A DNA stretch of 64,000 nucleotides from Drechslerella dactyloides (Eukaryota > Ascomycota > Orbiliomycetes > Orbiliales > Orbiliaceae). The position numbers were made by a program, and so were the translations under genes. The notes below the pieces were generated by a model. It made no database searches. It had not been told where the DNA came from and saw nothing but the letters and a program-made list of their open reading frames with translations. This document shows, piece after piece, positions 11,201 through 22,758 of this stretch; within the stretch, counting starts at the first letter, position 1; every line of letters begins with the position of its first letter. The DNA is taken from contig JAGTWJ010000002.1 of the NCBI GenBank assembly GCA_020064725.1, positions 1,922,001 through 1,986,000 of the forward strand, read 5' to 3'.

Positions 11201-11608
11201 TTATCTGGCTCACCGCCGGCACGAATTCCGTATGATTCCCAGCCTGTAGTTTTGGGGCATGGCCCCCCAACGTCAATATTGCGCCTAAACAGCTGGCAGA
11301 GGAAGATGCTGGATGGCTCTCACGAATCGTCGCGCCAGCGACTGGCGGCCTGCGCCTCTTCTTCCAACGCCCGCATCATCCTGAAGGCAGGGCTTGAGAA
11401 GGACAATAGGCCCTCCTAAGGCTATTATATCTTGCGCTGTCGCCAGAAGCTCGTTAGATTCAGTATTAGAACAGAAGCTTCCAACAAACATCTGGAATGC
11501 AAAGGTATCGGGCTGCTTACGGGACGATGCCCTCTTGAGAAACGACCATTCGCCCCTCTGGGAGCAGTACTCGACCTGGCCGACGGTGCCATACTCGATG
11601 GTGGACAT
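8294..11608 (-). CDS. RRN6: RNA polymerase I initiation factor Rrn6
   Basis: Seven exons, in transcription order 11608-11324, 11243-11027, 10935-10783, 10717-10317, 10249-10015, 9959-9356, 9269-8294; 956 residues. Rrn6 is the WD-repeat-like subunit of core factor, which sits on the rDNA promoter and brings in Pol I. Seen: the family-typical block NPWQGEQIAVVDTTGTWSVW followed by ISWANIAWGCSQNELLIATR, a beta-propeller-like middle, a helical region, and a serine/arginine-rich tail ending in basic residues (KMKKRRTEGF). The four downstream junctions (exons 4-5, 5-6, 6-7 and 3-4) are well supported; the first two introns were chosen by phase and splice motifs and are less certain. Two short acceptor alternatives exist for exon 3. 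Confidence 0.82.
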
Positions 11609-11929
11609 TATCACAGTGCATTATTATTACCATAGACGGTAGCGCAGGCGTGCGTATGTGGAACTTTAAACGGCGATTTGTTGGTTGGTTGCGCTGCCGG
11701 CTCCAGTTAGCTAGCTGTGCGCTAGAAGGACCAAATTGCAAGTCTGGTCGAACAAGCGCCCCAGGCTGGATCTTGCGTCCAAGGTTATTCAGTGAACGTT
11801 GCCAACGCTCACACACAACAACACCTGACGACAGCAACAACCATCAAAGGATCCATCCACGTCATTCTCAGTATCTCGATCTGAACCTTAAGTCCGCGAA
11901 ACCACCTTGGTCCGATACAGCAAGAACAT
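11609..11929. promoter_or_regulatory. divergent promoter region between RRN6 and a small membrane protein gene
   Basis: A 321-base region between two divergent start codons (RRN6 on minus, the gene at 11930 on plus). I see no clear TATA box or named binding site. Sharing of control elements is inferred from the spacing only. Confidence 0.45.
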
Positions 11930-12626
11930 ATGACGGGTAGAAATCGACGGCCGTTCACGGCGTCAGCGCACGATGGTAACAGCGGCACTGACGACGAGAA
12001 CGACATCCCTCTCGATGAACAAGGTACACTCGCGGTGCGCTTGGCTGTCAATACCTCAGGCATCAGCTAATCAGCAGCACTCTTTATTTGACTTTCTCCA
12101 GAGCAGGAGCAGCTCATCCAGGATCTTAAGAGGGAAAACGATCGCAAGAATGCGTTTTTTATTGTTAGCCAGTCCCACTCCTTTGGACATGAGATATGTG
12201 TTTGCCGCCTTAATCATCCACTAACTTAACCTGTTCTTGGACCCGCTGCAGCTTGCATTCACTTGTCTCTGCGTCGTTCCCGCCATCCTTCTAACGATCC
12301 GCCTACTAACGGGTACCGGGTCTGGCGTTGACGTTCTTGCCATATCTTCACTCGCTATGACTGCTTTTACTGTTCGGTCCGTTCCATTGGACCCAGCTGC
12401 CCAGGAGTATCTCTCGCCCCTGGAGAAGTGGGTTCCACTTTTGAACCCAGTTCTTATTGTTGTCATCACTGTTGGTGCATTGTTCGCCAACAGGCATGTC
12501 GACAACGACTACTTCCTGTACTTGCCCCTCATTGTCTGGGGAATTGTCAACTTGGGGAGAAGCACGATGGCAAGTGTGGATCTTGGGCACCTTGAGAAAC
12601 TTAGATACAAATACAAGGGAGCGTGA
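11930..12626 (+). CDS. small four-helix membrane protein, function unknown
   Basis: Three exons, 11930-12023, 12102-12163, 12252-12626; 176 residues. The first 50 residues are hydrophilic and acidic (GTDDENDIPLDEQ), followed by a short helical charged stretch (QLIQDLKRENDRKNAFF). The rest has four hydrophobic segments: LAFTCLCVVPAILLTIRLL, VLAISSLAMTAFTV, LLNPVLIVVITVGALFA and YLPLIVWGIVNLGRSTM, with a short basic tail (LEKLRYKYKGA). The intron joins keep frame and both introns end in good polypyrimidine/AG. I do not recognise the family; the layout suggests an ER or other organelle membrane protein. It diverges from RRN6. Confidence 0.8.
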
Positions 12627-13337
12627 AATTGATAAATCACCGCGAAAGGTTGTCCATTATTTCAGCGAGCGAGTGCCATCTAAATACGCACATGCCTTTA
12701 GAATTCAGGTCGGAATGAATACCATGACTTAGTAAAGAAAGTGCACGTCTTAATTCTACCTGCTCAGCGCATCTTATTCGAATCGAAGGAAACAAAGTGG
12801 AAAGAATCCACTCCGATCAATTTCAGGAAGTTTGAAATATTAGCAACAAGAGAATGGAGTTGCTGCACAGCGCTCAGTCGGATATCTTAGCTACTTGACC
12901 AAATTAAACAAGGGGCAAACGAGCAAATGCTCAACGCCAGAGAGATTCCATTTCGCCCTTCGGAGGTCGAAAAACTTGTGGAGTGTTCTTCTTGGGGGGC
13001 TTCCACCTTTCATCTGCTCTTCATCTTTATTATCCAAGTCTATCGCATCAAGATTTCTCAAGGTAGTTAGAACAAAAAAAAATGGAAGAAGGAACGGAAA
13101 GAAAGAAATATGAAAACAATAAGTATTTGTATTAAAGATGAAGCTTGAGGCTCAGCAACTTGTCGATAAGACTGGCTGCTCGATTCCCGAGTCAGCGTAC
13201 GCTCATCGAATGCTGTCTCAAAGCCACCACCACCCGTCCGCCCAATCCTCATCATCTCTTTCACCAATCGTGTAATCGGTATCCGCGCTCTTTCCATAGG
13301 GTAAGGGTCCACGCATGTCGCCCTCTTTGCCAGCCAG
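12627..13337. other. convergent 3' region before CRM1
   Basis: This 711-base gap lies between two facing stop codons. It includes A-rich tracts around 13070-13110 typical of 3' ends. The 136-codon minus-strand frame that overlaps the CRM1 stop is in the wrong frame and has no motif. Confidence 0.6.
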
Positions 13338-16300
13338 TCACATGTCGTCGGTGTCGTCGAGTTCGCTTGGTCTGAGGAGGCCGCCGACCTTCGAATACTT
13401 CTCTCTCTCGGCTCTACGAGCCTCTTCAGCTTCGTTTTCGCGATCCTCGAGATACAGTTCCGTGTTGTCACCGGCAAACTCCTTGAGTTGGATCAGGAAA
13501 TCTCGCACATTGTTCTTGAACTTCGTCAAATCTCCAGTGTGCTGAAACAACCCCTTCACGAAGGTTTGGATTTGGACACTGACAAAACAACAATCAGCAT
13601 AGACGGATAAAGAGAAGGCATAAAGAAGATCTTACGGTTTAAGGTGGCTAAATGCGTTCATAAGAAGCTTGCTCACGAAATCGCTCAAGAATTCGGGATT
13701 CGATGTCCCTGGAGGTGCTTGGCCATCTGTATATAGCGGCGCCTGAATCTTGTCTGATTGTGCGATGGCGAACATTCGCGCGAGCAAAGTGGTTTGTAAT
13801 TTGAAACCTGGTTCCAGCGACATCAGCGGTGAACATCTAATAGTTCTAACGTATAACTTTCGGAAAACCTACCAGCTTTGTGATCGGTATCTGTGAGCAC
13901 AAAGAAGATGTCTTGGAGAATTGGGATGAAGAATTGTTGGAAGAACGCTGTTGCAGTGGTAGAATCCGTCTCGTTGACATTGTTAACAAGCTCGATACAC
14001 ATGTTAAGGCCAGCCGCCTCGACTTCTCTATTGTCGTGCTTGGCGGCCCACAAACAGGCATCGATGATGTATTTGAATTGTCGGGTATCAAGTTTTAGAA
14101 GCGCTAGGTAAGCGTGTTAGCAGGCGTGCCAAGGGTTTATGATAGCTGAAAATGATTGTACCTGTGAAACAGTTCAAGTTGATAGCTCGCAACAACTTGA
14201 AAAACTCAACTCGATGTTCTGGATACTCAGAAAAGTCCTTGTTGATCATCTCAAGAGTGCACTCAAAAACGCTCTCCATAATCAGGGGCACTTTATCTTC
14301 CATGATTGTCTAGTTTTTCTGTTAGAATATCCTTCATCCGAGCGACTAACGGTTCCAAGAGACTCACGCGTAATTTTGAGATGATCGTTGAAATGACATT
14401 CAGAACCTCCGGGTCCCGAGCGTCTGGAACACTTCTGGAATAATCGCCGAGAATGGCGTCAAGAAGAGGGGGGACGATGTCGTTATTGACTGCCGTCAGA
14501 TCGTTCGCTTTCTGGACATAGGTATCGACCAATTTCAGAATTTCCTTCTTCACAGTTCTAAGTCCTCGAATGCGTGGCATCTTTGTAGCGATCGGCCCTG
14601 TAGAATTGACAGATCAGAATTTTTGCACCGATTTCCGGACGAGTCTGGAGGTCAAATCACCTTCTTGTGCCACGGCTGTAGATATCATCCCGCTGACCGC
14701 TCTGTACATAGACAACATATCCATGTATATACGCCCCAATTGTCGGTAGAAGTAAGGTCCGATAGAGCTACAGGCCGAAACATTTGTCTTCATCACGTTA
14801 CCGATGATTTTGACGGTGTTCTGATCTTCCAGTATTGATGGGTTTATATTCGCCTGCGCAATGATTTGATCCCACTATTGACAAGAAGATTAGTTGCTGC
14901 ACCAAGAACTATCTTCAACATCAGACTCACTGCTTGGTTAGGGAACGCCATGAGATCCTGGAGAAGGCGTTCTTGGGCATTTTGTTGGCCTTGAGCACTG
15001 ATCATGTACCCGCACGCCTCGTAGAACGTATGAACTTGCTGAGGTGCGAGATCGTTGGTGATACGTGACATGTTGCGGACAATTTCCTCGATAAACGGCT
15101 CCGTTTCCCCAGGTTGCAGAGCTACAAAGTGTCTCTTGCACTTGTTGGCGATTTTGATGAAAGTATCGCACGCCATATCTTGGACACCTGTATCAAAAGT
15201 CGAAATGTTAGCGTGTTCAAACCTATGAGCCGGGCTACTTGCCTTCGTGAGTTTCGTGCATAAACTCGAACAGCTTGTTCACAACGGTTTTGAGGAATTT
15301 CCAATGTGCCTTGAGGAACCGAGGGTACTGTCCGACGATGTACATGATGTTAGAAGCGACGACCGCTTTGTTGTCTTTGCCCCGCTTCATCTCGGTCAAG
15401 CCTAGGAGATCTTTGATAACTGTGACCAGGAATCTCTTCTCTGTTTCCTCGTTCATGGCACCAGATATGGATCCGATAGCCCAGCAAAGCGTATTGCAGT
15501 TAGCCCAAGACCATTCGCTCCCATCTACCTGCCGCGCGAGCTTCTCCGACATGATGGTCTCCGTATCCACTACATCTAAATGCGTAAGATAGACGAGGCA
15601 CTCTCGAGTTGTTTTGTATAGCTGAATAGTATCGCCCTCCTTCACAAATTCGCGAACAATCTCGCCCTCATCATTTTCGACGATAAGAACCTAGTTATGC
15701 GTGAGCCATACTGAGCACATATCAGAGTCGCTTATGCTATTCGGAAGACTCACCTCTTCAGGACGGACCATTCCTTCGATCATTACCAGCCGAAGATTTG
15801 ATAAAACCTCGGTATACATATGTTTGCGAAGAGGATAGTTGGTTAGCAGGCTGGGAGGAGGCGCTCCTCCGCTGAGGAGGGGATTAAGATCCGACATCGG
15901 GAGCTGTTGCATCTCCTCATAAAGCTCCGCGACAAGTTTGGTCCAGTATTCTAAACAAATCTTGAAGATTTCCCTGTCGTCTATCTGACTGATGCGGATG
16001 AGGTAAAGGTGAGAGTGGACCAAGTAGTCCTTGTTGGGGAGGTTCTCGATCAACTAGAAACGTGTCAGAGTTAGCGTTTCAATTCCTTTGTCTTCCGGTG
16101 GCGCCAATGAGGTACCTTGACATGAGGCGTGAAGAAGTTACACAGGAAAATGGCGAGATTTTGGATGAACTCTTGGTCCCGTGCAGGACTTGTTGGATAG
16201 ATCGATCTAAGATTCGTAGAAATCGGTATCATTTCGGCGATAGTCGTCATTACGTTGGTGAACATGCTGACAAGTTTCTCTTCGTAGTGTATCTGCCCGC

Positions 16301-17351
16301 TGATCTGTAGACCGCCAATCTCGGTCAAGCACTTCAAGGTTACGTTTCGGAAGACCGGGATTGGCAGAAACCTTGTCCTCAGCGTTTCTATTATGGGAGT
16401 CTCGAAGATGTATCCTAATGGGATCCAATTGAGAAATTTGAGCAGCGTTTCTAACGTTGCTAGAAGCAATGACTCGGAGGTAGCGCCGACGAGGACTTCC
16501 TGGCATAGTGTAAAGATAGCGGAGAATTCATTACACATAGTCGACTTGAGGTTTTTGGTTTTCGCCTGCGTCATCTGTTCAGCCGAGTAATCGAAAACTT
16601 CCTCGGAAAGCAACCTTAGAATGGCCATGTTGTTCTCGCAGATGGACAGGTTGGTTCTGCAAGATTGGACGATCTCCGGTATGAAGGAAGGCCAGTTGTG
16701 AGGCCATTCTTGTTTGAGGATGTTGACGAGCACCAAGTTCAGCTTGTTTATGAGGATTTTGTTCTGTTTTAATAGCTCTTCTGATGAAGAGCTCTGGATG
16801 ATAAAGTTGACGACGAAGTTTCGGATCCCTGAGGACACAATGTTAGAATGGGATGCGGTGAGGGGCAAGACGCGTGTTGACAACCTTGGCATTGATCCTT
16901 TGGCAAGATCTTCCATCTGGTCTGGATGACATTATCGAGAACCTGAAGCCCGAGATCTGTAATGTGAACGTTAACTAAAAGTGATCGAGGGACTGAGGGA
17001 GAACTGTACTTAGGGAGAGGGGCGGCCTACACTTCGTTTGAGAATAGGAAGCGGACTCCAAGATCTTGTCCACCATCGACCACGAATCAGGGTTCTCTCG
17101 GAACTTTGACGCGCCGTATGTTAGTATCGAGAGCGAGCCGCTGCGGTTCACTTGTATTTGATATTTGATTGCAGAGTACACACCTGATTCATATACCGTT
17201 GACCCGCATCGCGCTATTTGGTATCCAAACGTGTTGTGATCAGTAAAAGTTGGGCGACGAAGACATATTCCTAGATGAGACGCGAGAGCCTTACATTGGG
17301 GCCTTCGTAGAAATTTCGGACGTGATTGTCCAGCTCTTCGATTGAAGCCAT
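13338..17351 (-). CDS. CRM1: exportin-1 (Crm1/Xpo1)
   Basis: Fourteen exons, in transcription order 17351-17295, 17213-17184, 17103-17031, 16956-16885, 16828-16116, 16053-15754, 15690-15243, 15187-14931, 14874-14661, 14597-14368, 14309-14162, 14103-13873, 13807-13636, 13578-13338; 1061 residues, normal for the family. Crm1 is the RanGTP-dependent export receptor for leucine-rich nuclear export signals. Seen: the N-terminal LDNHVRNFYEGPN, the CRIME-region LQVLDNVIQTRWKILP, the NES-groove block KRGKDNKAVVASNIMYIVGQ followed by YPRFLKAHWKFLKTVVNKLF, and the acidic C-terminal tail. The residue equal to human Cys528 is Thr514 (ACC at 15394-15396), as in S. cerevisiae. One intron (15188-15242) has GC instead of GT at its donor. 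Exon 2 is 30 bases. Confidence 0.96.
15188..15242 (-). other. GC-AG intron inside CRM1
   Basis: The exon ends CACGAAG and the intron begins GCAAGT, otherwise a perfect donor, and ends GATACAG. Using it restores the invariant HETHEG-VQDMACDTF reading of the family. No GT donor nearby keeps this reading. GC-AG introns are a known minority class in fungi. Confidence 0.9.
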
Positions 17352-20292
17352 GGATGTTATCGGCGGGCAGTCCGCTATACCGGGCCAGGAGGATCACGGA
17401 GAGGCGGACGAAGACGAAAGACGGGTGGGCGGCTGATTGTTCGAGAGAAAGGCTAATTTCCAGAGGGGAGTGGTCGTGTTTGCTGAGGAATCGCTATCGG
17501 GAATGTCGAGAGGGGATTCGGTGATGAGAAAAGAGTAAGGATGAGATGGAAATTTTCATTCGAGATGCGATGCTGCTGTGGCGAGCCAGGAGGCGGAAGC
17601 TTGGGAGGATGTGGAGGGTGCAGAGTGGAGGTTCAGACGGGCCAGTGAGCAGGTAGCTGGTGGAGGTTTTTGTGGTGTAGCGGGGTAACCTGCCTTGAAG
17701 TCCAGCGGGAGCTCAAAGCAGCAGCAGCAGCTCAACCCAGCTGACTAACCACGCCGCCCCCGGACAACCGCGACTTCAACCTCAACTTCAAGCCTTTGTT
17801 CAGCACCCATCCGCCTATATTTGCGCCCGTGCGTGTCCTCAGAGCGGCTGAAGCATGATTACACGCTAGCCTCGAGGCCGGACTTGCCTGCTTACACGCA
17901 CGACAATTCGGTTCTATACGATACGAGCCGGCATCAATCGATCACTAGCCAGGCGTCGTTGCGGCTCCCTAGTCCCATCGGACGATGGCTCTCCCCGATG
18001 GTCCATCAAAAACTGCCAGCGCGTCGGGGCCAAGGCCAAGCAGCAGAGCTTGTTTTCTGTGGCGAGAGTCCAATCAAAGCGGGGACATGGCTCTTTTGTA
18101 AGTGAAAACTGAAACCGAGCGCCCAAGCTCTGAAGTAATGGACACCAGACACACCATTGGTCTCAAATATACTGTATAGATAAACGAACCCTCTCTTTTC
18201 TAATGAACTCCATTGGCTTGTCTACAGACAGGCAGCTGCTTGGGCGTGCGCATGATAACTGCTCTCGCTCCTCCCGCGCCCGGTACCTATATAGCATTTA
18301 CTGACTTCTAAGTGCATTTTACTCTTAGAAAACTTTTCTTTCTGTCGCTTCGGTGTAGCTAGCGATCTATGGCCTCGGCTAGGACTCTTATCAACGGGCG
18401 CCTAGAAGCACGCGTGCTCCGATGGAAACGCGCTTTGGCCTGGATCTTGCCTGCAGCATAACACCGATACGCCGCCCGCGGTAAGTCCGGGCTTCAGGCC
18501 GATATGTCATCAACTTGGCGCAACTAAGGAAGCAACTACGAAGCCACTAAGTCATGCTCAGCTCTGCTTGCAACTTCGAATTAACTATTGTGAACATGGA
18601 AAGTCAAACCATTGAAAACGGCAGGTGGACCCAGCTGGAGTGGGCGCAGACACAGCCAATGCCTGTTGGCCAATTTGAGTGTGCCGGCACAAGTGGCTGG
18701 GATTCTGATTTCAGTTAGCCTTGTGCCTGGTCGAGCTGGTGAAATTGTGTCGCATGGGGAAGCCTGAAGGCTCTCCTTCGCAATCAAATGCATATTGCAG
18801 CGCAGCCGATGTGTCAAAATCCACGGGGCCTTCGACGGTTTCTGGCGTGCTCTTCTCCCTCCTCCCGAAGCGGACGACGGATCCTGCCAAATAAGACTTT
18901 TAAAAACTTGCTGGCTTGCTTCCTGAGGATGGGACTGCTACGCATGCGATGCATCGTGGAACCAGAGTTGCGACTGTCCCTAAGGAGGGAAAAAAAACTT
19001 CGCGGCCAGGTGAAACGAGGTCCCGCTTTCGGCAAAGACGTTCAGGTACACAGGGAAGGGGCGCTGGAGCGTGGACGCCCGCCTGGCCAGAGCGCATGGC
19101 TGTCGACCGTCCGAAAACGAACACGACATCTGATGGGGGGCTTCTGCGAATGGCTCATGATCATCATCGCGGCCGTCATCCTGCATCGCGTCGAGCGTCT
19201 AGGCCGATGGCACCCAGTGACCCGGGAACGGCTGCAATGCGTCCGTGTTAGTGTCCATGTAATGTAATGCGATGCAATGTAATGCACGGGAAGGCAATGC
19301 AATGTGCCCCCGTCGTGCAATGTCAACGTCTGTACCTGTCCATGCAATGTGCGTGTACCCGGGTGTCTCGCAAACTGGCCGGGGTGGTTTGCCTGTTCGG
19401 CTTGACGTTTTGGCCTGGCCTGCCCCCTTTTCCCACCCTCTCACGCGGACGTCAAACGCCTCTCTCGCCGGCGCCCTCTCTCCTTCTGCGAATCGAATCG
19501 CGGAGCCTGCGTGTCTGGCGGTGAGCCTCTCTCTCGGCTGAGGGCGCGGGCGAGGGCGAGGGAGCGGATGCTTCACCTCAGACGTAGTGTGGTGTATTAA
19601 TTGCACCCGCCCGCCAACTGTTATTAGCTAGTGCCTGCCACCCCGACCAAGCGCAATCTCCTTTCCCCCCTTCTAGTTCTCCCCTCAACCTCAACCTCGC
19701 CCTCCTCCTTTCCCGCCTTCCTTCCAAGACTTTCCTGCATAGAAACCATCTGGAATCCCGACATGTCGCGCTGACCGACGGAACAAAAAGACAAGAAGAT
19801 CCAACCCTCCCTTTAATTTTGTTCGTCGCTACCCCATTCCCTCTGACCTCATCCGTTCATTCATCACCTCGAACTCCGGTTCTACCGTCGCTCCTTTAGT
19901 GCTCTTCTCGTTCTTGCTTGCATCGCATTCGGTCAATTTTCTACTTTATTTCTTCGTCTCTTCGCTTCTGTTCTCTCCTTTACCGCCTTCTACGCCGCAG
20001 TCGTCCTATCGCGGGGCCGTCGTTCCGTCGCTCTTGTTATTGTTACGGTCTCCAACTGCTTCCATTCTTTCCGCCCCTCACCTATTCACGATCCAAACGA
20101 CCCGCAATCCGTCCGACCCTCATTTGATCCATTTCGTTGTGGCTTCGACCAGGATATCGCCATTTGCACCTCGGAGTTCGACGGGGAAACGTTACTGGGG
20201 GTTGGAATAGGAGTCAAAGGATAGGGGGAACACGCCGACTTCATCATCGCCAAGCCATCGTCGGGTCCTGTCTCGCCAGCGAAATTTCAACC
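17352..20292. other. long divergent intergenic region, CRM1 and membrane-protein promoters
   Basis: At 2.9 kb this is one of the two largest gaps in the window. No frame in it shows a motif or coding-like composition. The right part (19680-20290) is pyrimidine-rich on the plus strand, as is usual for a long fungal 5' leader. The GCAATG cluster listed separately lies here. Confidence 0.6.
19234..19349. repeat. cluster of GCAATG words
   Basis: GCAATG occurs at 19234, 19274, 19294, 19299, 19317 and 19344, with TAATG variants between (19261-19284). Spacing is irregular, so this is a degenerate tandem repeat or a cluster of binding sites. It lies about 1 kb upstream of the gene starting at 20293. 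Confidence 0.8.
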
Positions 20293-22758
20293 ATGAAGCA
20301 TAGCCACCAGCAGCCGAGCAGGCGGGCGCCTCAGCGGCAACCCGTCCCAGCAATTCCTGTCGATAACTTGCAATATCCAGTCGTCAACTTGGTCGTTCGA
20401 GATGGCTTGCAGCCGCGAGCTACCAGCTCTGCGGATGAGAGCGGTGGTTGCGCCCCGGACGATAACTCTCCTCGCTGCGAGAAGCCCGTGTCGTCCTCCA
20501 CTATGACGTTGCCGATAATCTTGGGCACTGCGTAAGTAGAGTAAAATATCAATTTTACACAGGTCGTCGCTAATAATCACCGTCGCAGGATACCCGTCGT
20601 CGCTGCCCTCATAATACTGTTCGTACTTCACAGGCGCAACGCTCGTAAATTGAAAGCGGAAGATCGAATGGACAAGACGAAAAGCATGGATTTTGGGCTG
20701 GAATATCCCGTTACAGGGAAGAAGGGAAAGGGGGGAGGACCCGCTGGCAACCCTTCTGGTCGACACAAAAACCAACTATCTTTGGACATGGATGTCGCGG
20801 CTCCATATCTGCTCCCACCGGAATTGAACGGTTCTCGTGAGAGTCTGCATTCAATGTCCAGGGTTTATATCGCGGATGATGATAAATATCGACCCTCCAA
20901 CTCCGTCCACCGGATGCCCTACGGCAATGGCTCGGCTGCCCCTTCGATCAACTCTCAGAACAACATGCCTGGCTCTCGCTTCAACCGTGACTCCTCGGTG
21001 TATACAGCTTCGATACGACAACATGAGGATAGTACTGAGAGCTTGACTGCGGATCTTCTGGGGCATTCCGGCAAGATGGCCTCTACAACCCCCGTCCGAG
21101 GAGCCTCTCTGCCATCCAACCGTAATGTGATCCCGGAGCTGCAAGTCCCTGAACCGGCGCTCGATGTATCCCGAAACACCAAGAATGGTAACCAGCCGGC
21201 GCCGGGCCCAGGGCTGCATGCAGCACAGCAGGACGGCCGCGATTCTTACATCGATGGGGATGGTGGTGATCTTCGAAGAAGTCATCTGCATCTTGTCCCT
21301 CATATTGGGTTCGAGAACGCATCCGAATTGGATGCGTCGAAGCCTAACAAGTCCACCCCGGCGGGATCCGTTGAATTGTCCGCCCAGATTGAGACGGCGC
21401 CGTCTGAAAAGGAGTCGTCCCGTGATCAAGCTCCACCCAAGCCAGCACCTCACAAACCGCCCATGCTCAAGTTGAATGAAGAATCTTCATTCGAAGGTTT
21501 GAACTTTGGAACCAGCGTCGCTGAAGCCAACAGCAACAAGCCATCGCAAGTCAATAATGATGATGCTTCCCTTCCCCAGCTGGTTGAGCCTCAGGCTCAG
21601 GCTCAGGCCACTCCGGCGCAACCGCAGAACCGGGCAAGTACAATGGGGGGCTTGGAGGTCAACTATGGCGACAGATTGGAGCCCCGCAGGCTTTCATACG
21701 GTTTCCGCCCGTTGCCGCCTGCAGCCGAACCCGGAGAAGATGCAGAAGAGCGTGCCATGCGCATCCGATCGTTCTACAAGGAGTATTTCGACGATGCTAG
21801 TCAGGGGGCTTTTGATTATTACACGCAGACGGCAGAGCCCAGCGGACATGATGACCACAGAGGAGGGCCCGCCAATGGCAACCAGGGATACTACGAACAA
21901 GATCACTCTCAAGGCTACAATCAGGAGTATGGCGATTACTACCAGGACAATGTAGATCCGGTGTATGACCAATACTACGATGACATGTATGCCGAGCAAC
22001 CGAGACCATTCGCGGAGCCGCCAACTCGTCGAGCGATGACCCCCCCACCAAGAGCCCCGCCACGCTTCCACAACAATAACCTCCCGCGTCCGGGATCCGG
22101 AGGCAGTTCTCGAGGACCCCCGCCGCCGCGCTCGTACTCGTCCCAGAGCAATCGCTACAACGGCCCACCTCCTCGAGGCACGCGTGCTCCATCGAGCCTC
22201 CGGAAGAACGCTGTCCCTGAAGAGCCATTGCTGATACTGCCGACTCCTCATTTGCTCAAGGAAGATGCCTTTGCTTCTCCGATTGGGTTCGCCCCTGCTC
22301 CTCGTTCGAGAGACTTCAGAGCTGGTACCGAGTCTGAGGTCGGAAGTGTAAGAGGAGGCATGAGACCTTACTCTCCCACTGTGCGAGCACATACGCCTCT
22401 TGCATCTGCGTTCGATGAACTGAGCAGTCTACCAAACCCGTAAGGAACTCTCTCGAAGATATATATATGTGTGTGACTGCAGCTTGCTAACTTTCTTTTC
22501 TTTTCTCGTACCAGTCACCAACTGCGTAAATCGTCGACGTTCACGGGGCTTGATTTCGCGCCACCGAGGAAGTTCAAGAACGAGACGGATAACATGAGCG
22601 ACGCCGGCAGCATTCGAAGCAATAAGACTGGCTTGTCAGCAGCATATAACATAAGAAGCGGAGCATACCGAGTTAGCCGTCTGCCTCAAGAAGTGGTTCC
22701 GACGACGGACAACATGACAGCTAATCTAAAACCGACGTGGAACATGCACAACAACTAG
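20293..22758 (+). CDS. single-pass membrane protein with long disordered cytosolic tail
   Basis: Three exons, 20293-20531, 20589-22439, 22515-22758; 777 residues. Residues 1-70 are hydrophilic with two cysteines and no clear signal peptide. One transmembrane helix lies at about 72-93 (LPIILGTAIPVVAALIILFV), followed by a basic stop-transfer stretch and KAEDRMDKTKSMDFGL. The remaining 650 residues are low complexity, rich in Ser, Pro, Gln, Asn and Tyr, with a conserved-looking block around LPPELNGSRESLHSMSR. The helix plus the KxED..DK..xDFGL stretch resembles the Skg6/Tos2/Axl2-type membrane segment of polarity proteins; this is a suggestion, not an identification. A C-terminal exon adds 81 residues that the long frame alone would miss. 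Confidence 0.82.
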
